A DNA stretch of 64,000 nt from Channa striata (lineage: Eukaryota; Chordata; Actinopteri; Anabantiformes; Channidae): assembly GCA_033026295.1 (NCBI GenBank), contig CM065175.1, positions 27,685,375-27,749,374 on the forward strand, given 5' to 3'. Shown one piece after another: positions 49,901-55,380 of the stretch (its first letter is position 1; each line of letters starts with the position of its first letter). A program made the position numbers and the translations under genes. The notes under the pieces are model-generated. The model was not told where the DNA came from and did not search any database. It saw nothing but the letters and a program-made list of their open reading frames with translations.

Positions 49901-51323
49901 CTGTACGTCACTGGGACCTGGAGACGAGCATCCAGGATCGCAGCCGACCCTTCTCATCCCGGACAGACACTCTGTCAGGCCCTCCCCTCTGGCAAGAGGC
50001 TCTATTGAGACGTGTCTCTTCATTCTTATATACTCGCTGACTTGTATTCGGTCAACCCCCCAGTGAAAATCAGTGAAGTGTTCCTTTGATGTTCTTAACT
50101 GTTCCTGGCAACAGTTTTCTGATTCTGATTCTGATTCAGTTGTGGAGACATTTTTAAAGCATGGACTTGTGTCCAAAGAGTGAAAGAAAAGCCTTGAAAA
50201 GGTTTCGAAGTCAGGATTTTGGTTTGCAAACAGACGGCATATTATCCAGAACTCACTCCTTGAAATGGTTTGTTTTAAAGTCCAGGTTAGAATCAAGTTT
50301 ACTTGACTGAACGTGTCATGTCAAACACCAGGTATATTAATGATGTAGGTAAGATCCTCCTTCCTGCTGATCTTCCAGTCACAAACAGCAGGTCACACAA
50401 TTAAACACCCAATGTAAATCAGACGACGTCCTGCTGCCAATCGATGAGGCTGCATTTCATATTCAATCAGAGTGGAACCCTGCTGAGTTTGTGGAGTTGA
50501 CGCAGCCTGTCATCGTCTGTCTGACGTTGACAGAAATAATACAGGCGACTTTTAAAGAAGGGCTTCTCTATTTTTAGTCTACATTCTAGTTGTCTGTTTT
50601 CCACTGTCACAACAAAGAACCAATGCCGTGTACTCAGGATATGTGTCGCTGGTTCGGCTTTTAAATTGAAGACAGACATCAAGAAAATGGACATAAAACA
50701 AATGGCACAAACATGAATCAACATGTTAACAGATATTTATGTGTTTGTACATTACACATCAGCCCTGATGTGTGGAATATGAACACAGAAGGAGGATAAA
50801 CGTGCTGTTTGACTCTGATCACATCACTGTTGTTTCAGCTTCATAGTGAAATCCGTGGGTTGTCATTTTAAATCGAATGGTGATAATAAATGTTCCATAG
50901 GTCTAATAACTGCCAAAGATGACAGTCTAAATACTGTAGTTCTGCATTGTGAAACTCCACTTGTGTCCAACAGCTCAATTTTATATGAGTTATTTCAATT
51001 ATACATTTATTGTTTGTTGGCTAAACGTTACCAAACCTTAGAGGCAGGAATCATATCTTTTCTTTGGTAGGAACTTTGTATTTCTTACTTGTCCTCTTCC
51101 TTTCTGCAGGTCCATCTGTCGTCAGTTGGGTTCAGACGTTTTCCAGAAGCTCTACGAGACTCTTAAGGAGGCCAGGCAGCAGGGCGACCGTGAACGCTGT
51201 GACGCAGAACAAGCTCTAAATGCTCCAGCTGAAGAAGCTGGTTTCCAGGTGGACCAGCTGCTGTTCTATGAAGAAGAGCTACAGAGAGTGAGACAGCTGC
51301 AGGAGGACAGTCCACCGGCCTGA
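1208..51323 (+). CDS. nek11: nek11, NIMA-related serine/threonine kinase 11 (15 coding exons, 576 aa)
   Basis: Spliced CDS: 1208-1344, 7825-7990, 11714-11832, 12123-12187, 14107-14233, 17719-17868, 19264-19342, 20828-20898, 22079-22198, 24612-24705, 24904-25018, 30039-30157, 39474-39534, 43440-43533, 51110-51323. These sum to 1731 nt with no internal stop, and every intron is GT-AG. The kinase domain spans about residues 18-278: glycine loop GRGSFG (25-30), beta-3 Lys50, alpha-C Glu68, HRDLK (145-149), DFG (164-166) and MSPE (188-191). A basic, helical region (about 282-376) and an acidic tail follow. The start was chosen because MPRYQEV matches the NEK11 N-terminus and an in-frame TGA lies 12 nt upstream. 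In mammals NEK11 acts in the G2/M DNA-damage checkpoint, where it is activated by CHK1 and phosphorylates CDC25A to promote its degradation. Ser262 aligns with the reported CHK1 site (human Ser273). The human long form is 645 aa, so this protein is shorter, mainly in the tail. Identity comes from recognised motifs and overall similarity to NEK11. Confidence 0.93.
1903..1949. repeat. (GT)n microsatellite
   Basis: About 23 uninterrupted GT units in intron 1. The cysteine/valine open frame across it is an artefact of the repeat. Confidence 0.97.
4151..4972 (-). other. Long antisense open frame of unknown significance (273 codons)
   Basis: An uninterrupted ATG-to-stop frame of 273 codons on the minus strand of intron 1, the longest non-repetitive open frame in the window. 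The predicted protein has no domain I recognise. It is Ser/Leu/Cys-rich with scattered hydrophobic patches, and shows no clear signal peptide or repeats. A chance ORF or decayed mobile-element remnant is more likely than a gene, so it is not called a CDS. Confidence 0.25.
5915..5975 (-). repeat. Fish LINE/SINE 3'-tail fragment (minus orientation)
   Basis: The reverse complement carries a diverged form of the fish retroposon tail GTCGCTTTGGATAAAAGCG (here CGCGGATAAAAGCTG), followed by AAATGACTAAAT. The same tail type occurs in plus orientation near 29470-29520. Confidence 0.55.
6178..6201. other. Short perfect hairpin (9-bp stem)
   Basis: GGACACCTG (6178-6186) and CAGGTGTCC (6193-6201) are exact reverse complements around a 6-base loop. 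Both arms contain an E-box (CACCTG/CAGGTG). It may be chance. Confidence 0.5.
6286..6310. repeat. (TAAGC)5 pentanucleotide repeat
   Basis: Five perfect TAAGC units in intron 1; related GCTAAG words recur near 6410. Confidence 0.95.
6690..6900 (-). repeat. Dispersed fish repeat (subterminal 'aaagcgcttt' type)
   Basis: It contains GTCGAAGTGTCCTTGAGCAA, then TGTAAAGCGCTTTGACAACC and CAGGTAGAAAAG. Read on the minus strand this matches the order seen in plus orientation at 13690-13915 (CTTTTCTACCTG, CAAAGCGCTTTACAC, TCAGTGTCTTGCTC). The two are opposed copies of one family. I cannot assign a named family. Confidence 0.7.
7248..7500 (-). repeat. Fish interspersed repeat with an L2-like terminal sequence
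   Basis: It begins TTCAATTCTCAATTCACC and continues CACCAATTTACTACAAAGTC. This is a diverged reverse complement of the L2-type tail at 31330-31418. The inner part contains a block widely seen in fish genomes (AGCCTATAGCAGCAGGACTA, then AGTAGAGAGGGTGTCTACTT). It is non-coding. Confidence 0.65.
7825..7990 (+). CDS. nek11: nek11 coding exon 2 (beta-3 Lys, alpha-C helix)
   Basis: Completes Gln46 and encodes residues 47-101. It includes the ATP-anchoring Lys50 in KVLKQI, the alpha-C Glu68 in AAQEAHLL, HHPAILKFYHSF, and the hinge CIITEFC, all strongly NEK11-like. Acceptor CTCTTGCAG, donor CAG|GTAATG. Confidence 0.94.
10105..11210 (-). mobile_element. Degenerate L2-type non-LTR retrotransposon fragment (RT C-terminal part)
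   Basis: Conceptual minus-strand translation in shifting frames gives LINE reverse-transcriptase blocks in order: GSPRGSVLAPILFLLF (11100-11160), CLSAIKAWLAGNSLKVKTEV (10910-10990), a DYCNSLF-like segment (10680-10740), and MQNPAARLLT followed by SLPWLPVSFRINFK (10570-10675). The order and spacing match the end of L2/CR1-like fish LINE ORF2. Frameshifts and a TAA microsatellite (10534-10558) break the frame, so it is dead. The region near 10105-10160 (TTGCACCTTTCACAG, AAAGTGCTTCACA) resembles a fish LINE 3' end. Confidence 0.75.
10534..10558. repeat. (TAA)8 microsatellite inside the L2 fragment
   Basis: Eight TAA units interrupt the minus-strand reverse-transcriptase remnant, where they read as a run of isoleucines. 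Confidence 0.95.
11714..11832 (+). CDS. nek11: nek11 coding exon 3 (alpha-D/alpha-E region)
   Basis: Encodes residues 102-140 plus two bases: DRDLDFKLEEVRRAGG, then WLIQLLLGLHYMHD just before the catalytic loop. The donor AG|GTGTGG is weaker than the others in this gene. The phase links cleanly to exon 4. Confidence 0.93.
12123..12187 (+). CDS. nek11: nek11 coding exon 4 (HRDLK catalytic loop)
   Basis: A 65-nt exon encoding RRILHRDLKAKNVFLKQNL. Catalytic Asp147, Lys149 and Asn152 are all present, so the enzyme should be active. Acceptor GACTGTAG, donor G|GTGAGT. It lies only 290 bp after exon 3. Confidence 0.95.
12188..14106 (+). other. nek11: nek11 intron 4 (1.9 kb)
   Basis: Holds a composite fish repeat at 13585-13925. 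The rest is AT-rich and shows no exon or regulatory feature I can support. Confidence 0.85.
13585..13925 (+). repeat. Composite fish repeat with opposed arms
   Basis: The left part (13590-13690) contains GTGTCCTCGGGCAAGACA and GATGGGTCAGGTGAGCACC. The right part (13700-13915) contains CTTTTCTACCTG, CAAAGCGCTTTACAC and GTTCAGTGTCTTGCTC, which is related to the left part in reverse orientation. The right part matches the minus-oriented repeat at 6690-6900. The opposed arms suggest a foldback element or two adjacent insertions. Confidence 0.65.
14107..14233 (+). CDS. nek11: nek11 coding exon 5 (DFG, activation loop)
   Basis: Completes Gly163 and encodes DFG (164-166), then SCLLMGSCDLATTFTGTPYY, MSPE (188-191) and KSDIW. 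The Thr-rich activation segment with Thr182 as a likely phosphosite and the MSPE variant of APE are as in NEK11. Acceptor TTTTCAG, donor TG|GTAAAG. Confidence 0.95.
14234..17718 (+). other. nek11: nek11 intron 5 (3.5 kb)
   Basis: Contains a dispersed repeat at 14665-15010 and otherwise unremarkable sequence. No recognisable exon was found between DFG exon 5 and exon 6. Confidence 0.85.
14665..15010 (+). repeat. Fish dispersed repeat starting 'TTTATTtGTCCC'
   Basis: Starts CCTTTATTTGTCCCACATTG, then GGGAAATTTCCATGTTACAG, and later has GTCTGTCAGTGAAGGAGCTG and AGCACCAATGACAGCTTGGC. The first part matches 60190-60260 in the same orientation (TTTATTGATCCCACAGTGGG, TTACCGCAGCAG). The family is unassigned; the second part looks like antisense LINE-derived sequence common in fish. 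Confidence 0.65.
17719..17868 (+). CDS. nek11: nek11 coding exon 6 (kinase C-lobe)
   Basis: Encodes residues 206-254 around ALGCLLYEMCCLIHAF, NFLSVVMKIVEGETPTLP and LDLNSVMQ, the alpha-F/alpha-G part of the kinase domain. Acceptor GTGCTGCAG, donor AG|GTGAGC. Confidence 0.94.
17869..19263 (+). other. nek11: nek11 intron 6 (1.4 kb)
   Basis: AT-rich sequence without a recognised repeat or exon. Confidence 0.8.
19264..19342 (+). CDS. nek11: nek11 coding exon 7 (end of kinase domain)
   Basis: Completes Arg255 and encodes MLQKQPSSRPSAAEIL and then KTKFMEENMQ (256-281), the last helix of the kinase fold. Ser262 aligns with the human NEK11 serine reported as the CHK1 activation site (alignment from memory). 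Acceptor GAATCAG, donor CAG|GTATGC. Confidence 0.93.
19343..20827 (+). other. nek11: nek11 intron 7 (1.5 kb)
   Basis: No repeat family or exon recognised. The 3' end is a T-rich tract followed by a double CAGAAG acceptor. Confidence 0.8.
20828..20898 (+). CDS. nek11: nek11 coding exon 8 (linker after kinase domain)
   Basis: Encodes KMKDRFVCVSSGAKEDAELI and AKK (282-304). This segment is less conserved than the kinase domain but matches the position and length of the NEK11 linker. The acceptor is a tandem NAGNAG (CAG at 20825-20827, AAG at 20828-20830), so use of the second site would remove Lys282 only. Donor AT|GTGAGG. Confidence 0.85.
20899..22078 (+). other. nek11: nek11 intron 8 (1.2 kb)
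   Basis: The first 300 bases (20905-21200) are strongly pyrimidine-rich on the plus strand. The rest is unremarkable and no exon was recognised. Confidence 0.8.
22079..22198 (+). CDS. nek11: nek11 coding exon 9 (basic conserved region)
   Basis: Encodes QTKVHLQTLRERSEVEKM and TPRERMRLRKLQAADEKAKR (306-344), nearly identical in pattern to the NEK11 post-kinase helical region. It is highly charged and probably forms a coiled coil. Acceptor TCCTCAG, donor AG|GTAACA. Confidence 0.95.
22199..24611 (+). other. nek11: nek11 intron 9 (2.4 kb)
   Basis: No mobile element recognised. A 188-codon minus-strand open frame (23554-24120) is within chance expectation and resembles no known protein. Confidence 0.8.
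24612..24705 (+). CDS. nek11: nek11 coding exon 10 (coiled-coil-like region)
   Basis: Encodes KLAEEKYVEIQTRRRELRSR and HFENISLDILN (346-376), matching the NEK11 pattern EEKY, ELRSR and the Asp-hydrophobic-Leu end. Acceptor TTTCTGCAG, donor AAC|GTAAGG. The next intron is the shortest in the gene (198 bp). Confidence 0.93.
24904..25018 (+). CDS. nek11: nek11 coding exon 11 (variable tail)
   Basis: Encodes residues 377-414, a Ser/Gln/Glu-rich low-complexity segment (ESTEDTACQRLPISSQ, then KQDESEPELH). Support is the in-phase open frame, acceptor CCAATAG and donor G|GTGAGA, rather than strong conservation; the human tail is longer and different here. Confidence 0.75.
26601..26619. repeat. (TG)n microsatellite
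   Basis: Nine to ten TG units in intron 11. Confidence 0.95.
29190..29522 (+). mobile_element. LINE 3'-end fragment with fish retroposon tail
   Basis: Contains an end-of-ORF-like segment (CTGAAAACAGAACTCTTCTG), then CACTTGTAAGTCGCGTTGGA, TAAAAGCG and AAATGTCTGCT. These match the tail shared by many fish LINEs and SINEs (GTAAGTCGCTTTGGATAAAAGCGTCTGC type). The 5' limit is approximate. Confidence 0.6.
30039..30157 (+). CDS. nek11: nek11 coding exon 12 (acidic segment)
   Basis: Encodes DIPEDPQAAEVYYNQDGFES, then CSEDEETDTCAETLHLSDPQ (415-454). This aligns with the acidic IPEDP...EEYY...SDEEEE segment of NEK11, which gives good confidence in the tail. Acceptor GTGTACAG, donor CAG|GTGAGT. Confidence 0.92.
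30395..31810 (+). mobile_element. Degenerate non-LTR retrotransposon (RT remnant) interrupted by an L2 tail
   Basis: Plus-strand translation in several frames gives reverse-transcriptase blocks: EEWRRSLLVLVF (30635), MSHKMKMWERE with EVSVCEQQYGFMPRES (30720-30820), ELHCVFVDSEK (30865), LHQGSVLSPFLFALVMDRLT (31045-31105) and SPWTMMFADDVML (31115-31157). After the interruption, C-terminal blocks follow: a GRTSEEQLMLDV region, RRSRGGPRRRFMEAVREDMK (31660-31720) and a basic tail ending ACTCCTGAAAAAGAAGA. Frameshifts and stops show it is inactive. The clade is not assigned. Confidence 0.75.
31160..31418 (+). mobile_element. Nested L2-type LINE 3' end (5'-truncated)
   Basis: Contains GGTTCTGCTGGAGGTTCCTT, AAAGGGAGTTTTTCTTCTCC, AAAGTGCCTTGAGATGACTT and GGCGCTATATAAATAAAGTT, ending in GAATTGAATTGAA. 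These are hallmark words of the fish L2 3' UTR. It lies inside the RT remnant at 30395-31810, so it inserted later. It is only 250 bp, as expected for a 5'-truncated copy. Confidence 0.75.
31900..31940 (+). repeat. 41-bp direct repeat, copy A
   Basis: Differs from 36015-36055 at only two of 41 positions (core TCTTCCTTTTAGCG and AGGCTTCTTATTTCAA). Similarity downstream is weak (shared CCTGCACAC). No known family recognised. Confidence 0.85.
34195..34305 (+). repeat. Fish dispersed repeat ending in GGATGGATGG
   Basis: Contains TATCCCGCTTCGATATG, GACAGCTGAGGGGGGCTCCA and TGTGGATGGATGGGC. These resemble the widespread fish element with CAGCTGGGATAGGCTCCAG and a GGATGGATGG tail. An opposed copy lies near 44733. 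Confidence 0.55.
35310..35475 (+). repeat. tRNA-derived SINE fragment
   Basis: GGTTAGCTCGGTTGGTAGAGC (35328-35343 core) is an intact pol III A-box and tRNA-head-like sequence. Further on, GCTTTGACGACCCCTGAAAG and GACAAGCC match a fish SINE/LINE tail. The B-box is degraded, so it is a retroposon remnant and not a tRNA gene. Confidence 0.55.
36015..36055 (+). repeat. 41-bp direct repeat, copy B
   Basis: Second copy of the 41-bp element found at 31900-31940, in the same orientation 4.1 kb downstream in the same intron, with two mismatches. Confidence 0.85.
37316..37333. repeat. (AG)9 microsatellite
   Basis: Nine AG units in intron 12. Confidence 0.95.
39474..39534 (+). CDS. nek11: nek11 coding exon 13 (short tail exon)
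   Basis: A 61-nt exon encoding VSDLEAMMKHMQEVLDEEPS (455-474), which aligns with the NEK11 helix SD(I/L)EA...ENVL. Acceptor GTCCTCAG, donor G|GTGAGT. The exon itself begins GTCAGTG, a donor-like word. Confidence 0.88.
41285..41324. other. Perfect 15-bp hairpin
   Basis: CCCACGTCCTCCTCG (41285-41299) and CGAGGAGGACGTGGG (41310-41324) are exact reverse complements with a 10-base loop. It is GC-rich, so very stable as RNA or cruciform DNA. The sequence TTCCCACGTC is also duplicated just upstream of the left arm. Confidence 0.85.
41533..41572. other. Perfect 17-bp hairpin
   Basis: GATAAAACTGACAGGTG (41533-41549) and CACCTGTCAGTTTTATC (41556-41572) are exact reverse complements with loop TCAGTC. 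It lies 209 bp after the other hairpin. The perfect arms imply recent origin or selection; no known family recognised. Confidence 0.88.
43440..43533 (+). CDS. nek11: nek11 coding exon 14 (Pro-rich tail)
   Basis: Completes Glu475 and encodes DPAEPEAPQSPRGPLTING, then SLLETRIQNLK (476-505). The first half is Pro-rich and variable; the second half is helical like the end of NEK11. Acceptor AAATCAG, donor GA|GTGAGT. Confidence 0.85.
44733..44810 (-). repeat. Fish dispersed repeat (minus copy of the 34195 family)
   Basis: CATCCATCCATTATCTGTGA, CCCCTTATCCTGTTCAGAGT and GGGGACC match the reverse complement of the GGATGGATGG-ended fish element, opposite in orientation to the copy at 34195. Confidence 0.5.
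46810..48300 (+). mobile_element. Degenerate non-LTR retrotransposon copy A (endonuclease and RT)
   Basis: Blocks in order: a MCSLCNKMDELTLLLNKN-like endonuclease segment (47010-47070), a VLCFTGSWLCDAY-like motif (47090-47135), then RT motifs SPQGCILSPLLISLYTNSC (47890-47945), LKFSDDTTLICLISEGDE (47970-48025) and SEMDRLVSWCSTTNLELNAL (48035-48100). The frame is lost several times. About 380 bp present in copy B between the MIVDFWK-like block and the LPSLQELY block is missing here. The end has TGGCAATAAACAGTCTTCTA. Confidence 0.8.
49140..50137 (+). mobile_element. Degenerate non-LTR retrotransposon copy B (RT part)
   Basis: Has RT motifs IPQGSVLSPRLFSV and LLKFADDTTLICLISDGD, the latter followed at once by a stop (49462-49464), then SEMDRLVSWCSMNNLELNAL. 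C-terminal blocks follow, including LIGCNLPSLQELYVTGTWR (49868-49925). It ends TTCCTGGCAACAG and three TTCTGA units (50117-50134), a LINE-type 3' tail. It is the same family as copy A and inactive. Confidence 0.82.
50117..50137 (+). repeat. (TTCTGA)3 LINE tail
   Basis: Three perfect TTCTGA units plus TTC end copy B, a tail type produced by target-primed reverse transcription. Confidence 0.85.
51110..51323 (+). CDS. nek11: nek11 coding exon 15 (C-terminus and stop)
   Basis: Completes Glu506 and encodes residues 507-576 and TGA (51321-51323). LGSDVFQKLYETLKEARQQG and FQVDQLLFYEEEL match the conserved C-terminal NEK11 blocks (LG(T/S)(E/D)VF, then VDQLL(Y/F)(F/Y)EE). Acceptor CTTTCTGCAG. Confidence 0.94.
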
Positions 51324-51919
51324 CTGTCTCCGTTGTCAGTCGCAGCTCTCAACATATCATTTTCCTTCTATACGACACTTATCATCAGCAGAACCAACAG
51401 AAAAACAGCAGCAGCTTCTTGTGTCCGTATCAGCAGCCGATGCAGATTTAAAATGTGAAGCACGAACGTTCCTGATCCGATTCCTGACAGCGTGACGAAG
51501 CTTCCTGCCGAGATCGGAGTTTACAGGCGGCGAAACGCGTCGTTTAGCTCCGCGGTTTCTGTCTGGCTCACGGCAATCAGCAGCACTTTGTATCAGGGAC
51601 TTTGTTTCCTCTGATGTTCAACATAAACCCAGAGAAATCACGCAGCACCATCAGCTGTCCGTCTCTGAACCTCATCACACTAGATATACAGTCCAACTGA
51701 AATCCACTGAATCTGCGTCGTCTCCTACTGACCTGGACCTCCTCAGTTCTGGAGGGTTTTCAGTTTGAAGAGAAGTGAAGTGTTTAATGGCGTGATGCCG
51801 TTCTCGATCAAAACTCCTTCTCTCGTTCTAATCAGACGCGGTGATTCTCAGCAGCTGCAGATCGCTGCCTTGTGAAACGGGTGTACAGTTAAAGATGTTG
51901 TGCTCAGGCGTCACTGTGA

Positions 51920-51943
51920 TTATGTAATTATGTAATTATGTAA
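51920..51943 (+). promoter_or_regulatory. Three tandem TTATGTAA octamers
   Basis: TTATGTAA occurs three times without a gap (51920, 51928, 51936). It fits the D-box (TTAYGTAA) bound by PAR-bZIP and NFIL3 factors, although it lies in the 3' UTR. The last copy overlaps the hairpin by three bases. Confidence 0.5.
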
Positions 51944-51970
51944 CTGTCTTGAGTATTCTCAAGACAGTTA
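51941..51970 (+). other. Perfect 13-bp stem-loop in the 3' UTR
   Basis: TAACTGTCTTGAG (51941-51953) and CTCAAGACAGTTA (51958-51970) pair perfectly around loop TATT. It is transcribed as part of nek11 mRNA if the poly(A) site at 52119 is used. It is too short for a typical miRNA precursor. Confidence 0.85.
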
Positions 51971-52118
51971 TTGGAAATAGAAATATCATGTGCACAAAAT
52001 ATATAGTATATAAAATGTTTTGCAGAATTACATTGTGAAAGTTGCTTGTTGTTATGAACTGTCTGTTGGACAGATTGTGATGCACTTTCAAAATTGTAAC
52101 TTTGGGCTTTAATATTCT

Positions 52119-52124
52119 AATAAA
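52119..52124 (+). terminator. nek11: Polyadenylation signal AATAAA of nek11
   Basis: A canonical AATAAA about 0.8 kb after the stop codon, followed by a TG-containing stretch. It is the clearest candidate for the end of the transcript. Confidence 0.7.
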
Positions 52125-54009
52125 GCCTGATGTGATTTGAAAGGACTTTGGCTGCAGGCTGACATGAAACAGATGGATAAACCAAATTTTGCTTCAATCA
52201 CACGTAAATGTGTTAAAGACAGTGATGATTCCACTGCTGACGTGACTTTGATAAAACCTTTCATTAATAATCTAAGTTAATCTAAGTTAGTTTAACTTGG
52301 TGTCAGGACAGATACACTTTGTTAGCTTAGAATAAGTGTGTAAAGTTGAACTTTTTGTCAAGTATCAAATTCATCCTGTTCATAACAGTGAAATATAAAA
52401 CGCAAATGTAATTTAATGCGCAAATGTATCATCACAACTCACAGGTGGAAATATCCAGTGGTGGCAATTTATTTCCCAGGTCGTCCTGGGAACATTTAGC
52501 TGTTCACTGAAACCTAATGAGACGGACGACAGCAAATGCTAATGAGCCCTCGGCTGTAATGAGCTTTGTCCATGTTTTAAAAAGAGTCAAATGGAAACTG
52601 AAGATCACCCAGAGGACGAAGGTAACATCAACTGTGACCCTGAAACGATCTCGTGTGGAGCACGGAGGATTTATTTGAATCAATGAGGCGAGGGGGGGAG
52701 GAGGGTCACCGCACGAAGAAATCCGTTTTTTTTTTTTCTCCAATTTGTTTCTGCAGGCTGTTATTAGCTGCCAGCTGCAGGACAGACCTCAATCCAGCCC
52801 TTAGACTCTGTCCTGGGGTGTCCAGGACCTCCCACTCTGCAGCAGCTGAGGACTTAGTTTAGTGACAGGGACAAATGTGTTAATGAATCAGGTCCGAAGA
52901 AGTACTCGTTATTTTTATAATATTGTGTCAAAAGAGTAAAAATAAAATTCCTCTTCAGTAGAGATTTTTTATTCGTCATTTCTCCACTGATCAGTTTGGA
53001 ATAAAACCTTGTCAGCCGGTGTGTCTGGCTGTTTCTGGAGGACGGGTCCACAGCAAAGACCACCAAGCTAATCCAGGATGCAGACTCATAAGGATCATGC
53101 AAGAGTCCATTTATTTCAGAGGCTGTTAAGTTTTGTGTAAGTGTGTTCAGTCCAGTTGAATTAAACTCTGGTTTGACATGTTCTCGGGAAGGTTTTCTGG
53201 ACTCCTTCCTGTGTGCAGGTCTTTGTGCATCCGCCCGTGTTTGACCGTACTACACAGCGTTAACAGTTCTGTATTCTTTCTTCGGTGGAAAAAAATGTAT
53301 TTCACCCAAAATCAGAAATGATTTACCATGCTAGGTCAGATCATCCTTTTCCATTTTGTAATCACTGTAAAAATGAAAATGAAGATGCAAAACAAAATTA
53401 AAAAGAAACCAAATTAAACTTTTGGGTGGAAATAATTAAAAATATAAATGAAGAAATAAATAAACACTTAAAACTTGACATTTAGTCCATCGTCTCCTGT
53501 CAGTCAGTCCTCAGGTTCCCTCGTCTCTGATAACCAATGAGCAGACAAGACACGTCTCACATGACCTCTCATGTAGGAGAGTGGAGACAGACTCGTTTCA
53601 CTGTGCGGAGACTCAGAAACGTGTTCAGTTTGTTTGCTGTTTGAAACAGATGTTCCTTTTGTTCTCCCTTCAATGTGATAACTGCTCCGCACTTTCTTTG
53701 GGGGAAGTTGTGTGTTGGTTTTACACGTGGTGAACTAAATCTCCTCCCACATTGTTCTCTAATCGCTGATTTCTCTCTATCAGTAATTCCAGCAGCAGAT
53801 GGTTTTTCCAGCTCTCACTGTCTCCGCACAACAGCTGATGCACAAACGCAGTAGCAGAGTTTATCATGATCTCACAGAACATGCTCCAAACATCAGCCCT
53901 CAGTTCAACCGGGGAACAAACGAAGCTCAGCTCGGTTGGGAATTAAAGTCAAAACATTTCAACTTTTCTCTGCTCACGTTGAAGCTTATTTTATGTTGGG
54001 GGGTCTGCA

Positions 54010-54130
54010 GGAAGGTGGGGGCTCTGTCACGGCTCCATGGAGCTCAGCGGGCAGAGAGAAGCTCCAACCCTGCCAGAGGTTGGCGGTTTAAATCCCACAG
54101 GGATCCGGTTTGGATGAAAGGTGGATGAAC
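54010..54130 (+). repeat. tRNA-derived SINE-like fragment
   Basis: GGAGCTCAGCGGGCAGAGAG resembles a pol III A-box, and GGTTGGCGGTTTAAATCCC about 35 bases later resembles a B-box (GGTTCGANTCC). There is no complete cloverleaf, so it is not called as a tRNA gene. Confidence 0.45.
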
Positions 54131-54959
54131 AGCAGCTGCTCCTGGTTTTTACAGCAGACAATCCTCTGAGGAGCAGAGAAGCATCCAGGAGCTCAAGCTG
54201 CTCCCAGTCTGAGCAACAACACAAAGGACCTCAACTCACCCTCACCCAGCAGCGACCGGTACGTACATTTACTCAAGTCTTACACTGGAGTACTAGTTTG
54301 AGGCAGTGTTACCTGTAGCCCGCAACATTTATTAGAAATGAAAAGATTCATTTCTCTGTTAATCTGTTTCTCTGTTTCCTTTTACTGTTACCAGCTACAG
54401 AAATTGAATGTCAATGACATTTCACGTCATTCATAACAGGTTTACTTCCTGTAAAAGCTTGGTAGTCATTGGCTGAATGTGCTGAACCTGTCAGTTCGTA
54501 CCCAGGGCAAAAACTACGGTTTGTCTCGTGCTGCGTCCGAGATGCTCCTGTGGAAAAGCTGAACCCGTTGTCCGTACTTTTGGTGCAGAGCTGTGGGGGC
54601 AGGAGACTCCATTTGTATTAATGTCCATTATTGCTGAGCTAAACTGAAGTGACTGTAAAAGTAAAATGAGTCATTAAAAATGGAAGATCACTTTAAAAGC
54701 AGTAAGGCAGCAACCCCCTGGGCTCTGAGCTCAGTATCTGTCTTCAGGAGACTTTCGAGGTGCATGAAATATATTCAACATACTAATCGGCTGCTGAAAC
54801 GAGCAAAGACGTCTCAGAGCTGAGAGGAGGTTCTGCTCCGTGTTTGAACTCGGATAAACCGGAGGCCTGAAAGCATCGAGCTGCGGCTCGTCCAATAGTC
54901 TGTGTGTGGCTGGACTGTGTGTGTGTGTTTGTTGTTCTATTGTTCAGTGTTTGGATGGA

Positions 54960-55380
54960 GGATGGACCCGCAGGAAGCTGCACAGACGTGTGTCTGCTTC
55001 CTGTTTCAGTCTTTGTAAACTGTCCTGACACAGCTGACAAGAATCTGTCTGTGTGTTGGCCTCCACTTACTGAAGCTCCTCTGTCAGAGAACACAGAAGT
55101 CGATCCCTCGGTGGGTGAGAATCGGAGCCAGCGCAGAGATCTGGACAGTGGTGGGACAGGTGTCCTTTTTGACTGGGCCAAAATGAGACATGCTGCTGCA
55201 TTGTGGATAATCTGGACGGTCTGATTGTGCTGCTGGCAGCTCTGTCAACAGGAAATTGTGGTAATTGAGACAGGATAAGACCAGTGTATTGAAGGTCTGG
55301 CTGTGAAGAAACAGAGTTGAAGATGTCCTTGTCTCATCCAGGCAGAGGTGTCAGAGAGACAGCTAGTGGAGACGTCCGGT
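54960..55380 (-). mobile_element. Highly decayed LINE RT fragment
   Basis: On the minus strand, segments resemble the LINE RT C-terminus: a CLNYHNFLLTELPAAQSDRP-like stretch (55210-55275) where L2 elements have DYCN..L..LP, then an AQSKRTPVPPL and SLRWLRFSPTEG segment (55110-55180) where they have a basic block and LHWLPV. Many changes, so the call is tentative. Confidence 0.45.

Larger units (their letters stand above)
43534..51109 (+). other. nek11: nek11 intron 14 (7.6 kb)
   Basis: Carries two fragments of one LINE family (46810-48300, 49140-50137) and a GGATGGATGG-type repeat at 44733. The rest shows no recognisable coding exon. Confidence 0.8.
51324..52142 (+). other. nek11: nek11 3' UTR
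   Basis: About 0.8 kb from the stop to just after the poly(A) signal. It carries the TTATGTAA triplet and hairpin at 51920-51970. The exact cleavage site is not visible. Confidence 0.7.

Noticed and set aside
49706..50296. 196-codon minus-strand ORF
   Set aside because: Antisense of LINE copy B and its tail; no recognisable protein.
54030..54115. Functional tRNA gene
   Set aside because: A- and B-box-like words are present but the stems do not form a complete cloverleaf; better explained as a SINE remnant.
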